DNA of 64,000 nucleotides from Clostridia bacterium (GTDB taxonomy: Bacteria; Bacillota; Clostridia; Oscillospirales; CAG-272). The position numbers were made by a program, and so were the translations under genes. Below are positions 34,467-42,431 of this stretch, one piece after another. The stretch covers positions 53,080 through 117,079 of the forward strand of contig JAGBCV010000016.1 in NCBI GenBank assembly GCA_017937845.1, given 5' to 3'. How positions within the stretch are numbered: the stretch's first letter is position 1; every line of letters begins with the position of its first letter. Below the pieces are notes generated by a model. It had not been told where the DNA came from and made no database searches. It was given only the letters and a program-made list of their open reading frames with translations.

Positions 34467-35498
34467 ATGTTCAAGCGCGCTGACGGACGTTGGTGCGAAA
34501 AAATATCAGAAAAGGGAAAGACACACTATATTTACGCAAATACCAAAAGGGAACTGTTGAAGAAAATTCAAGAGAAACAATTTTTCGTGGAACATGGCGA
34601 ACCATTTGAAGACGTTGCCGCCGATTGGAAAGAAGAACATTTCGCTTCCATGAAGCCAAACAGCCGAAAGCCTTACAATGGAGCTTATAATCGAGCCATA
34701 GAGCATCTTTCGGGAATCTGCATCAACGATATTACAAAAAACGATATCGCACGAATTATCGATGATATGAAGCGTCAAGACTTCGCCAAAAAGACCGTTG
34801 CAACGCAGATCACCGTTTTGAATCTTATTTTCAAATGGGCAATGCAACGCGATCGCGCCGACAAGAACCCTTGCGAACTTATCGAAACACCGAAAAACCT
34901 GAAGCGGACAAAAAGAGAAATGCCCTCCGAAGAGGACATTCAAAGGATTATGGATAACGTTGATTCAGATCCGTTCGGGCTTTTCGCTTATTTCCTATAC
35001 TTCACCGGGTGTCGTTTCGGGGAAGCTCTTGCGCTTACGGGAAAGGATATTGACCTTGAGCGTGGAGAAATCCGAATTTCAAAATCTTTGTATTTCGACA
35101 ACGGTCCGAAGATCGGAACACCTAAGACAGAGAGCGGAACGCGCACCGTACCGCTTCTTGACTGCCTAAGGGAGCATTTGCCGAAGCTGAAAAAGAATCA
35201 ATACCTGTTTTCACATTTAGAGGACAGGAGCGAACCATTCACCCAAAAGCGAATCTTTACGCAGTGGAAGAAGTACCAAGAGCGTACCGGCGTGAGCTGC
35301 ACACCCCATCAGCTACGGCATGGCTTCGCTACGTTGCTATTCGACGCAGGTCTGACCGCAAAAGATGCACAGCCCATACTCGGACACGCTACCGCGGAAA
35401 TGACGATTGATATCTATACGCATATCACAAATTCACGCGCAAAAGGTAATGCCGACAAACTGAATACATTCGTAAACAACAGCCGAAAATCGAAATGA
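34467..35498 (+). CDS. int: Tyrosine recombinase (integrase) of the prophage
   Basis: 343 residues. SAM-like core-binding domain (about 44-135) and catalytic domain with the full set: R183 (TGCRFGEAL), K220 (TPKTESGTR), H281 and R284 (HQLRHGF), H307 (LGHA) and Y317 (IYTH). No long N-terminal arm domain beyond about 40 residues, with AP2-like start GRWCEKISEKGKTHYIY. It ends 55 bases before attR and 2 bases before the right GGTGTC repeats. It integrates the element at the tRNA-Ser(GGA) 3' end. Confidence 0.93.
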   Translation: MFKRADGRWCEKISEKGKTHYIYANTKRELLKKIQEKQFFVEHGEPFEDVAADWKEEHFASMKPNSRKPYNGAYNRAIEHLSGICINDITKNDIARIIDDMKRQDFAKKTVATQITVLNLIFKWAMQRDRADKNPCELIETPKNLKRTKREMPSEEDIQRIMDNVDSDPFGLFAYFLYFTGCRFGEALALTGKDIDLERGEIRISKSLYFDNGPKIGTPKTESGTRTVPLLDCLREHLPKLKKNQYLFSHLEDRSEPFTQKRIFTQWKKYQERTGVSCTPHQLRHGFATLLFDAGLTAKDAQPILGHATAEMTIDIYTHITNSRAKGNADKLNTFVNNSRKSK

Positions 35499-35499
35499 C

Positions 35500-35516
35500 G
35501 GTGTCAAAGTGGTGTC
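35500..35516. repeat. GGTGTC arm-type repeats, right end
   Basis: Two GGTGTC units at 35500 and 35511, each followed by AAA, directly after the integrase stop. They match the four units at 21279-21326 at the other end. Confidence 0.6.
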
Positions 35517-35553
35517 AAAGGCGCGAAAAGGTAGATGATTGCTGACTTGTTGA

Positions 35554-35582
35554 AGAGTTCAAATCTCTCCTTCTCCGCCAGA
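35554..35582. repeat. attR: right attachment site
   Basis: 29 bases equal to 21135-21163 with one difference. Because the intact tRNA is on the left, this copy is the tRNA 3' fragment left beyond the element. The original tRNA terminator follows immediately. Confidence 0.9.
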
Positions 35583-35618
35583 AAAAGCACACATTTTTTT
35601 CAAATGTGTGCTTTTTTA
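35582..35618 (+). terminator. Original terminator of tRNA-Ser(GGA)
   Basis: AAAAAGCACACATTT and AAATGTGTGCTTTTTT form a 15-bp stem closing in T6. Before integration it would have followed the tRNA directly. Confidence 0.88.
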
Positions 35619-35625
35619 TTCCATA

Positions 35626-35722
35626 GGAAATTGCTCAACTCGACCTCGCCGTTTTGCTGTTTCCGTCAAAGAGAGAAGCTTGGATAGGCGAGCAATTTCC
35701 GGCGGGCGTTGCCCGCTTTTTT
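35626..35722 (+). other. Long inverted repeat and terminator before the sialidase-like gene
   Basis: GGAAATTGCTC (35626-35636) pairs with GAGCAATTTCC (35690-35700) around a 53-base loop. Directly after comes GCGGGC-GTT-GCCCGC with T6 (35702-35722), a strong terminator. It could be a small structured RNA or an attenuator for the gene at 35788. Confidence 0.5.
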
Positions 35723-35787
35723 ATAAAATTTGCCGGGTATTCAAAACATGGAGGAAATCCCTCAAAAATTGAAAGGAGATCAGCGCA

Positions 35788-36903
35788 ATGAAACAAATAG
35801 GCAGAGAGGTATGTTTTCTCAGAACAGGAAAATACAACCCCAGAAACGGAGAAAGTTCTTTCCTCAGACTTCGGGATGGGGGTATCATGTGCGTTTATAC
35901 GAAGTATTACGGCGATGATTGGACCGACCATTCCATTGCAAGACTTGAAGCGATTGATTCCTATGATGAAGGAGAAACCTGGTCAGAAAGTCGTATCTTG
36001 ATTGAAAAAGATAAAGATGCGCTCAATCTCATGTCGGCAAGCCTGATCCGCCTTGAAAACGGTGATCTTGGCGTTTTATATCTTCGCAAATCGATGAAGG
36101 ATGACAAGCTTTTGTGTATGCCGTATTTCGTTCGCTCCTCAGATGAGGGGAAAACGTTCTCTGAGCCGATCCTTTGTGTAAACAAAGAAGGATATTACTG
36201 TGTGAATAACGACAGACTGATCCGATTGAAAAACGGCAGAATTCTTTTTCCCGCAGCATATCACGGAGAATCCGGCAGACGGCTCTCCGCAGGAATGTTG
36301 ACCGTGTGCTATTCGGATGATGACGGCAGAACCTTTCACCAAATCGATGGCTTCGTGCGTTCTCCTTATCATGACAATACGCAACTTCAAGAACCGGGAC
36401 TCTACGAGCTTCCCGACGACAGACTTTGGATGTTTTGCCGAACTGCCTACGGGCATCAGTATCAATGCTTTTCTGATGACGGCGGTATCAGCTTTGGAGA
36501 GGTCACGCCGGCGTTCCGATTTACGTCGCCCGATTCCCCTATGCAGGTTTCATCGGTTCATGGCAAAACGGTCGCTATTTTTAATCCGATCGGTTATCAT
36601 TGTCTGAGAGAAGATTGCGAGGTTTGGAAAAGCCCCAAAAGAACGCCTTTCGTTCTGGCGGTCAGCGATGACGGAGGACTTTCTTTCGTTGATATGCGTT
36701 CTTCATTTCGTGACGGCGGATATCTCCCCTTTTCTCTGAAATGCAGATTGCTGGAAAGCGATACGAAAAACAGCTATTGCTACCCTGCGGTCATCGAAAC
36801 GAAAGATGGGTTCCTCGTTGCATATTATCATAGTGATGATACCACGATCTGTTTGAATGGGACAAAGATCACGAAGGTAGAGATCGGAGAATTGGATTTT
36901 TGA
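35788..36903 (+). CDS. Sialidase-superfamily protein (exo-glycosidase-like, BNR repeats)
   Basis: 371 residues, six-bladed beta-propeller type. Asp-box repeats are visible: SSDEGKTF, YSDDDGRTF, FSDDGGISF and VSDDGGLSF. An FLRTG/R-rich N-terminus (NPRNGESSFLRLRDGGIMCV) may supply the first arginine. There is no signal peptide, so it acts inside the cell. The AAAGGAGATCAGCGCA site precedes the ATG. Substrate is unknown; many such proteins in gut Firmicutes are not true sialidases. Confidence 0.78.
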   Translation: MKQIGREVCFLRTGKYNPRNGESSFLRLRDGGIMCVYTKYYGDDWTDHSIARLEAIDSYDEGETWSESRILIEKDKDALNLMSASLIRLENGDLGVLYLRKSMKDDKLLCMPYFVRSSDEGKTFSEPILCVNKEGYYCVNNDRLIRLKNGRILFPAAYHGESGRRLSAGMLTVCYSDDDGRTFHQIDGFVRSPYHDNTQLQEPGLYELPDDRLWMFCRTAYGHQYQCFSDDGGISFGEVTPAFRFTSPDSPMQVSSVHGKTVAIFNPIGYHCLREDCEVWKSPKRTPFVLAVSDDGGLSFVDMRSSFRDGGYLPFSLKCRLLESDTKNSYCYPAVIETKDGFLVAYYHSDDTTICLNGTKITKVEIGELDF

Positions 36904-36933
36904 TCATCGCATCAATACCCAAGGAGGACGCCA

Positions 36934-37365
36934 ATGCGTTATAAGCGTATTTTCAGCATAGATGACCCCGATATCCCATATTTGACCATGATTTTGAAGC
37001 TTCCCGAGGTCGCGCGCTTCATCAGCATTGACGAGAAAAACTATTGGCATTACGTAACGTCAAATGAAAACGTGTTTTATTTCAAAGCGTATGAACAAGG
37101 ACGACTCGTTGGCGCAACGCATTGTGAGATCGTGGATCATATATTATATATGGATATTATGATCATTCCCGCGTATCAGAGGAAAGGTTTTGGCGAGATG
37201 ATCTTGCAAGATATCCAAAACGGGAAATTACCGCTTGCTTACGATCAAATTGAAGTTTCCATTGAGGATACGAATGTAGCATCGATCAAGCTATTTGAAA
37301 AGATGAATTTTCATTGTATTTCAAAAGAGGAAGAACTTCTGAATTATAGATATTTGAAAATTTGA
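36934..37365 (+). CDS. GNAT family N-acetyltransferase
   Basis: 143 residues. The acetyl-CoA pyrophosphate loop is IIPAYQRKGFGEMIL (about residues 77-91), with the typical C-terminal SIEDTNVASIKLFEKMNF. AAGGAGGACGCCA precedes the ATG. It is 30 bases after the sialidase-like gene. Substrate not recognisable. Confidence 0.87.
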   Translation: MRYKRIFSIDDPDIPYLTMILKLPEVARFISIDEKNYWHYVTSNENVFYFKAYEQGRLVGATHCEIVDHILYMDIMIIPAYQRKGFGEMILQDIQNGKLPLAYDQIEVSIEDTNVASIKLFEKMNFHCISKEEELLNYRYLKI

Positions 37366-37388
37366 TTTTTGTCATTCGTTTCTTCCCA

Positions 37389-37420
37389 CCGCAACTTTGC
37401 ATTTCAAGGTTGCGGTTTTT
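37389..37420 (+). terminator. Rho-independent terminator
   Basis: CCGCAAC(CTTT...) pairs with GGTTGCGG, with loop TTTGCATTTCAA, followed by T5. It closes the transcript ending with the GNAT gene. Confidence 0.8.
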
Positions 37421-37464
37421 GTATTTTATGATATAATAAAAGAAAAAATAAAAGGAGAACCCCC

Positions 37465-38079
37465 ATGAGCCAAATGAAAGAAAGAATGCACACAGGAGAG
37501 ATCTATAATCCCGGAGATGATGAGATCATGGCGCGTCAAGTAAAATGCCTCGACCGTTTGTATGATTTCAATATGACTCGTCCGACCGAACAGGAAAAAC
37601 GCCAAGCGCTTATGAAAGAAATGTTTGCGGAGCTTGGCAAGGGCGTTTATATCGAACCGCCGTTCCATGCGAATTGGGGTGGTGCACATTGTCATTTCGA
37701 AGATTATGTTTACGTGAATTTCAATGTAACTTGTGTAGATGATACGCATATTTACGTCGGTGAAAATACGATGCTTGGACCCAATGTCGTTCTTGCTACG
37801 GCAGGACATCCGATCTTGCCCGAGCTACGCGAAAAAGGATATCAATATAATATGCCTATCCATATCGGTAAAAATTGTTGGCTGGGAGCGGGCGTGATCG
37901 TGCTTCCCGGTGTGACCATTGGCGATCATTCCGTAATTGGCGCGGGCAGTATCGTGACCCGTGATATTCCTGCAAATGTGGTCGCGGTCGGAAATCCTTG
38001 CCGCGTTTTGCGCCCGATCGGGGAAAAGGATAGGGAATATTATTTCCAAGACCGCAAGATCGAATATGATAAACTGTGA
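37465..38079 (+). CDS. Maltose O-acetyltransferase-like hexapeptide transferase
   Basis: 204 residues. N-terminal helical maltose-acetyltransferase segment (MKERMHTGEIYNPGDDEI) and left-handed beta-helix repeats (NCWLGAGVIVLPGVTIGDHS, VIGAGSIVTRDIPANVVAVG). The catalytic histidine is in TAGHP. It acetylates sugars using acetyl-CoA. TATAAT at about 37430 and AAAGGAGAACCCCC precede it. The next gene begins 14 bases later. Confidence 0.9.
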   Translation: MSQMKERMHTGEIYNPGDDEIMARQVKCLDRLYDFNMTRPTEQEKRQALMKEMFAELGKGVYIEPPFHANWGGAHCHFEDYVYVNFNVTCVDDTHIYVGENTMLGPNVVLATAGHPILPELREKGYQYNMPIHIGKNCWLGAGVIVLPGVTIGDHSVIGAGSIVTRDIPANVVAVGNPCRVLRPIGEKDREYYFQDRKIEYDKL

Positions 38080-38093
38080 GTGCGGAGGTGCGA

Positions 38094-39416
38094 ATGACCA
38101 AAAAAGAATTTACCTATGCGCTTCCTCGCGGTCTGGGTCGTTGTGTTCTCGCTTGCAAAAAAGACCCCGAAAAATATCGTGATATCGTTTGGAAGTATTG
38201 TGATCGGTGCGATATCTTTGACGCGCAATGCAACGGCACACATACGTGGTATTGGTATCAGTTGATTGGTTGTTATGACGATAAAGAAGTGTTTATACAA
38301 AAAATCGTTGATACTTTTCTCGCATATAAACCGAAATACGGCTGGGAATTTTATTATGATACACAGCTTTTGACCTATTTTGCCGATGACGGCATGGTAT
38401 TTGTAGAAAAAGCACTGTGGCAAAAATATGAGGAATTATATACGGCGCTTTTGCATCGAAAACGCGCACCTCGCGGAATGTTTCATCTGCGGAATGATTT
38501 TGAAACGCTTTGCGTGGAGCTTGCGACGGATTTTGACCGCTATTTACGTATCGCAACCGATATCGGACGGTTATATTTGGAAAATTCTTTATATGATGCG
38601 TGGGATTTTGAATGGCTGTATAGTTCCGTCGGAAAAGCATTTCAAAAAAGACTTCTTTCGAGAGCAAAAGCGTCTGAACCGCTTTCCCATTATATACGCA
38701 TACACCGCGAACAGGAGGAAAGCAAACCGACGCGAAATTATGCAAAAAAGCCATTATCCGAGCTTCAAGGGTGGGGACTTTCGTATCGCTTGATGGATGA
38801 AAGCGCGGAAACTGTCGGCTTCTATGCTCAAAAATATCTTGATACGACCGATATCGAAGCGCGGACCGAGGCGCTTTTAGCCTTTACCTATTGTCCATAT
38901 CCGCTTGATCCTGCACCCATCATCGAAGATACCAAATCGGAAAACGAAAAGCTTGCCGACGTTGCATGGGAAGCGCTTGCTTGCGTGCACCATCCCAAGG
39001 TAAGAGAACTTGCCCTTGCACATCTGACAGATGATTTTGAACGCGCATTTCCGCTGTTTGTCTGCAATTATCTCCCCGAGGATGAAGAGCGCTTAACATC
39101 GATCCTCAAACATATGAAAATTGACGTTTTGGATACGTCGGGCTGGCATCATGCACATTTTGCTGTTTATGATATGTTTGGAAAACGCCTTGGTGTACCC
39201 AAACCCCCGAAAAAGATACTTCCTATTTTATATGAAACCACCCTTTGTCCCTCTTGCCGAAAATGGTGCTTGGAGCTTATGGCAAAATATCGCATGATAA
39301 CCCCCGAGATACGCGAAGAATGTGCCTATGATTGCTATGAAGATACCCGAAAAGCATATGGGAAAAAGGATACTATTTTGCAAAGCAAAATGGTGAATGA
39401 GGAGAAAAAATTATAA
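38094..39416 (+). CDS. Hypothetical protein with helical-repeat character
   Basis: 440 residues from ATG 38094 (MTKKEFTYALPRGLGR), preceded by GCGGAGGTGCGA; an earlier GTG in frame overlaps the previous stop. The middle and end look like alpha-helical (HEAT-like) repeats (ARTEALLAFTYCPYPLDPAP, EDTKSENEKLADVAWEAL). A late CPSCRKWC motif could bind metal. It seems to be translated together with the upstream acetyltransferase. I do not recognise the family. Confidence 0.6.
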   Translation: MTKKEFTYALPRGLGRCVLACKKDPEKYRDIVWKYCDRCDIFDAQCNGTHTWYWYQLIGCYDDKEVFIQKIVDTFLAYKPKYGWEFYYDTQLLTYFADDGMVFVEKALWQKYEELYTALLHRKRAPRGMFHLRNDFETLCVELATDFDRYLRIATDIGRLYLENSLYDAWDFEWLYSSVGKAFQKRLLSRAKASEPLSHYIRIHREQEESKPTRNYAKKPLSELQGWGLSYRLMDESAETVGFYAQKYLDTTDIEARTEALLAFTYCPYPLDPAPIIEDTKSENEKLADVAWEALACVHHPKVRELALAHLTDDFERAFPLFVCNYLPEDEERLTSILKHMKIDVLDTSGWHHAHFAVYDMFGKRLGVPKPPKKILPILYETTLCPSCRKWCLELMAKYRMITPEIREECAYDCYEDTRKAYGKKDTILQSKMVNEEKKL

Positions 39417-39433
39417 AAACATTCTTTGTTTTA

Positions 39434-39462
39434 TTGACAAACGCTTCCTAAAATGCTATACT
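39434..39462 (+). promoter_or_regulatory. Promoter of asnA
   Basis: TTGACA (39434-39439) and TATACT (39457-39462) with a 17-base spacer, 46 bases before the ATG. No T-box or other leader is visible in the short 5' region. Confidence 0.8.
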
Positions 39463-39507
39463 AAAACATCATTTGTTTACAAATAAGCTATTTGGAGGCG
39501 ATATAAA

Positions 39508-40515
39508 ATGAGTAAAGTAATGATCCCCGAGGGCTACCATCCGACCTTGGGCTTATATGATACACAGACCGCTATCGGTATGCTGAAACGAGTTTTTGAA
39601 GAAAAGCTTTGCTTCGTTTTGAATTTGAAGCGTGTTTCCGCGCCTCTTTTCGTTGACCCCGAAACAGGTCTGAACGATGACCTCAGCGGTGTTGAACGTG
39701 CGGTTCGTTTTGATATCAAAGAAACAGGCAAAGATGCCGTCGTCGTACATTCTCTTGCGAAATGGAAGCGCATGGCGCTTTATACATACGGCTTTTCTGC
39801 GGGCGAGGGTCTTTATACCGATATGAACGCGATCCGCCGTGATGAAGAAATGGATAATCTCCATTCTATCTATACTGACCAGTGGGACTGGGAAAAGATC
39901 ATCACCCGTGAGACCCGTACCCTTGAATATCTCAAAAATACCGTAAAGGGTGAGGTCGGTGCGATCTGCGACACCTTGGATATGCTCAAGGTCCGTTATC
40001 CGCAGATCACCGTGGATATCAAGCGTGAGGTCAGCTTCATCACCACACAGGAGCTTGAGGATATGTACCCCGATATGACCGCAAAGGAACGCGAAAACGC
40101 ATATCTCAAGGAGCATAAGACCGCATTTATCATGCAGATCGGTCGTAAGCTGAAATCGGGCAAGCCCCATGACCATCGCGCGCCCGACTATGATGACTGG
40201 GATCTCAACGGCGATATCATGTTCTGGAACGATGTTCTCGGTTGTGCATTTGAGATTTCTTCCATGGGTATCCGTGTCGATGAAAAAGCGCTGGACGAAC
40301 AGCTTCGTCTTGCAGGTGCAGATGAACGCCGCCGTTTCCCGTTCCATAAAGCACTTCTTTCGGGTGGACTTCCGCTGACGATGGGCGGCGGTATCGGTCA
40401 GTCCCGTCTTTCCATGCTTCTTCTCGGCAAGGCGCATATCGGTGAAGTTCAAGTTTCCATTTGGGACGATGAAACACGCCGTATCTGCCAGGAAAACGGT
40501 ATCGTATTGCTTTAA
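39508..40515 (+). CDS. asnA: Aspartate-ammonia ligase (asparagine synthetase A)
   Basis: 335 residues. It makes asparagine from aspartate, ammonia and ATP; class II aaRS-like fold. Signatures include VERAVRFDIKETG, VVHSLAKWKRMAL and the C-terminal ATP-binding segment PLTMGGGIGQSRLSMLLL. Its own promoter and a strong TTTGGAGGCGATATAAA site suggest independent control. The short spacer contains no Asn T-box, although such leaders are common for asnA. Confidence 0.95.
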   Translation: MSKVMIPEGYHPTLGLYDTQTAIGMLKRVFEEKLCFVLNLKRVSAPLFVDPETGLNDDLSGVERAVRFDIKETGKDAVVVHSLAKWKRMALYTYGFSAGEGLYTDMNAIRRDEEMDNLHSIYTDQWDWEKIITRETRTLEYLKNTVKGEVGAICDTLDMLKVRYPQITVDIKREVSFITTQELEDMYPDMTAKERENAYLKEHKTAFIMQIGRKLKSGKPHDHRAPDYDDWDLNGDIMFWNDVLGCAFEISSMGIRVDEKALDEQLRLAGADERRRFPFHKALLSGGLPLTMGGGIGQSRLSMLLLGKAHIGEVQVSIWDDETRRICQENGIVLL

Positions 40516-40555
40516 CAGACTTATTTGATAACCCTAAAAAGAATGTCTTGCATCG

Positions 40556-40691
40556 TCCGCGAGATCCATTCGACTACACACCGCCGCGTCATTCTGAGCG
40601 CAGGGCGAAGCCCGAAGTCGAAATTTTTCGTAAGCAAAATCGCGTAGCGGAATCAGGGCGGTGTTCCGCTCAGGATGACCACGCGGAGATA
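40556..40691 (+). repeat. Interspersed palindromic repeat, copy 1
   Basis: About 136 bases that recur in reverse orientation at 55068-55205 with high identity. Inner ends GTCATTCTGAGCG and CGCTCAGGATGAC form an inverted repeat with one mismatch; outer ends TCCGCG/CGCGGA also pair. The middle contains a GAAGCCCGAAGTCGAAATTT-type hairpin arm. No ORF spans it. MITE-like or REP-like by appearance. Confidence 0.85.
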
Positions 40692-40724
40692 TTTGAAATC
40701 TGAGATTATCGAATAGGTCTAATA

Positions 40725-40760
40725 GAAAAAACGGAATCCCAAAAAAGATTCCGTTTTTTT
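40725..40760 (+). terminator. Rho-independent terminator
   Basis: AAAAAACGGAATC and GATTCCGTTTTTTT form a 13-bp stem with a CCAAAAAA loop. It isolates the repeat region from the gene at 40831. Confidence 0.88.
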
Positions 40761-40830
40761 ACGCTTTATTCATAGATTATACAATAATCTATGGTATGAT
40801 AATGATAAAAGACTGTTTGGAGGAGAATAT

Positions 40831-41247
40831 ATGAAATTCCGAGAAAAGATCGCCGCGTTTATGTATGGCAGATATGGTGTCGATGTGCTTTCAAAATGTA
40901 TGCTGATCGTCTATATCGCGCTTGCCGCCGTGATGTTGTTTATCCGAAATGCTGTGGTATATTATATTTTGCAGGGGCTTTCGCTCGCGCTTTGTATTTT
41001 GATCTTTTACCGTATGTTTTCGAGAAATATCACCAAACGAACTGCGGAAAATACGCGGTATCTGAAGATCAAAAAGGGTATCAAGGAAAAGATATTTTTG
41101 CAGAGAAACAAATGGAAATATCGAAAGACCCACGTTTACCGCAAATGTCCGCATTGCGGCGTGCAGATCAAGCTTCGCCGTGTCAAGGGCGACCATCGTT
41201 GCGCCTGCCCCAAATGCGGAGATTCCTTTGACGTTCACGTGAAATGA
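40831..41247 (+). CDS. Small membrane protein with zinc ribbon
   Basis: 138 residues. Two spans near residues 22-40 and 45-65 (KCMLIVYIALAAVMLFIRN, YYILQGLSLALCILIFY), then a basic helical linker and a C-terminal zinc ribbon (CPHCG and CPKCG). GGAGGAGAATAT precedes the ATG. Common architecture in Firmicutes, function unknown. Alone between two terminators. Confidence 0.72.
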   Translation: MKFREKIAAFMYGRYGVDVLSKCMLIVYIALAAVMLFIRNAVVYYILQGLSLALCILIFYRMFSRNITKRTAENTRYLKIKKGIKEKIFLQRNKWKYRKTHVYRKCPHCGVQIKLRRVKGDHRCACPKCGDSFDVHVK

Positions 41248-41264
41248 AAGAAGCCCATAAAAAT

Positions 41265-41292
41265 ATCCCCCGATATTCAAGTATCGGGGGAT
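41265..41292. terminator. Bidirectional terminator
   Basis: ATCCCCCGATA and TATCGGGGGAT form an 11-bp stem with a 6-base loop between two convergent genes. Confidence 0.8.
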
Positions 41293-41305
41293 TGCTGTTT
41301 CATAC

Positions 41306-42268
41306 TTATGCTTTCGGAAGATAGGAAACGATCAAAGGCGCTCCATGATAGGTGGTATCCTTGCTTGGCACAAAGGTAACGCCCAAACCGTTCATGAAAT
41401 GAAAACGGAGCGGGGAATTGCTTGGTTGATACGTTGCGGAAACCGTGAAATCGTACTCTTGCGAATAGATTCTGAGACGGGTATAGAGCGTGGTACATTC
41501 CGTCAGCTCATGAGAGCAAGGAACGGTGGTCGCGTAGGTCGCATCACAGGAGAATCCGTTTCGATACGTCAGCGCAAGATGATGGTTTGCGTTTTCAAAA
41601 ACGTCGGTTCTGCCGTTTTTGGAGTCGGTCACGGCGTATACGTTGCGGTTCGTTTCCTCGCAGAATTTGCAGGAGGTCATTTCCGAGAGAAGCACGATAT
41701 TTTTGTAATTGTCATCAAATACGGCGTTATAAGAGAGACTGAGCGTTCCTTTTTCTGCCCAAGTGGGACGGTAGAGCCATTCCGCACGCGCAGAAACGAT
41801 GAAATATTCGTTGCGTTCATCGATACAAGTCTCTGGCGTATCCACGCGGATCGCCGTTGTGATGATCTTCATATAACCGTATTCCTTGGTGGAAATTCCA
41901 AAAAGCTTTGCCAGCAGGGAGGGGAATTTCGGCGCGCTTTGTTTTTCGATCTCCGCGAAAAAGTCGTCTTCGCTGAGCGTTTCGGCATCGCCGCTTTCCG
42001 CCATTTTCCAATATTCAACGCTTTGCGTGGCATCTTGATAGGTCATTGCCTGCAAGATATATTCTTCGGGCAAAGCCTCGGCAATCGCATCGCCCTCAAG
42101 CATGGCGATAAGCGCTTTTGCTTCTTCTGCATTTTCAGGGCGTTCAAACGGGATAGCATATGTTTTTGCCGTTGCGGCTTGTATGCTTTTGGTACCGGAG
42201 TGGACAAAGGGTGAAGCTGTCAAAACGAAAAGCATGGTAAAAAAGAGAATGGATAATCTTTTTTTCAT
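41306..42268 (-). CDS. Secreted protein of unknown function
   Basis: 320 residues. Signal peptide (MKKRLSILFFTMLFVLTASP, likely cleaved after IQAA or HSG). The mature part is beta-rich with conserved-looking pieces such as ADWLYRP and CKFCEETNRNVY (CxxC). AAGGATTGATGCTTA precedes the ATG on the minus strand. It faces pepT in divergent position. Not recognised. Confidence 0.6.
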   Translation of the reverse strand: MKKRLSILFFTMLFVLTASPFVHSGTKSIQAATAKTYAIPFERPENAEEAKALIAMLEGDAIAEALPEEYILQAMTYQDATQSVEYWKMAESGDAETLSEDDFFAEIEKQSAPKFPSLLAKLFGISTKEYGYMKIITTAIRVDTPETCIDERNEYFIVSARAEWLYRPTWAEKGTLSLSYNAVFDDNYKNIVLLSEMTSCKFCEETNRNVYAVTDSKNGRTDVFENANHHLALTYRNGFSCDATYATTVPCSHELTECTTLYTRLRIYSQEYDFTVSATYQPSNSPLRFHFMNGLGVTFVPSKDTTYHGAPLIVSYLPKA

Positions 42269-42431
42269 TAAGCATCAATCCTTTCATTTTGGTATATTTG
42301 CTATCTATATGATATCACATCTTTCCTAAAAAAGCAATACTTTTTTTGCATCACACAGAATCCCCCTTGATTTTCTTTCGTTTTTATTGTATCATATACA
42401 TGTAAAGATTATGATGAAAGGATAGATTCCC

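Larger units (their letters stand above)
21162..35582. mobile_element. Integrated filamentous-phage (inovirus-type) prophage
   Basis: A 14.4-kb element between two copies of a 29-bp tRNA-Ser end. It carries a Zot/pI-like ATPase, a Rep_trans-like replication protein, secreted proteins with C-terminal membrane anchors, a series of 33-56-residue single-span proteins, XRE regulators, a two-NERD protein and a tyrosine integrase next to attR. The order replication - surface proteins - coat proteins - Zot is the modular order of inoviruses. There are no terminase, capsid, tail or portal genes, no holin-endolysin pair and no secretin. AT-rich and pale in codon use against the ribosomal region. Assigning it to inoviruses rests on Zot plus Rep plus coat-like proteins together. 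Confidence 0.88.

Noticed and set aside
39463..39507. T-box leader before asnA
   Set aside because: Only 45 bases separate promoter and start; no room or motif for a T-box.
41345..42214. Plus-strand frame antisense to the secreted protein gene
   Set aside because: The minus frame has a signal peptide and binding site; this one does not.
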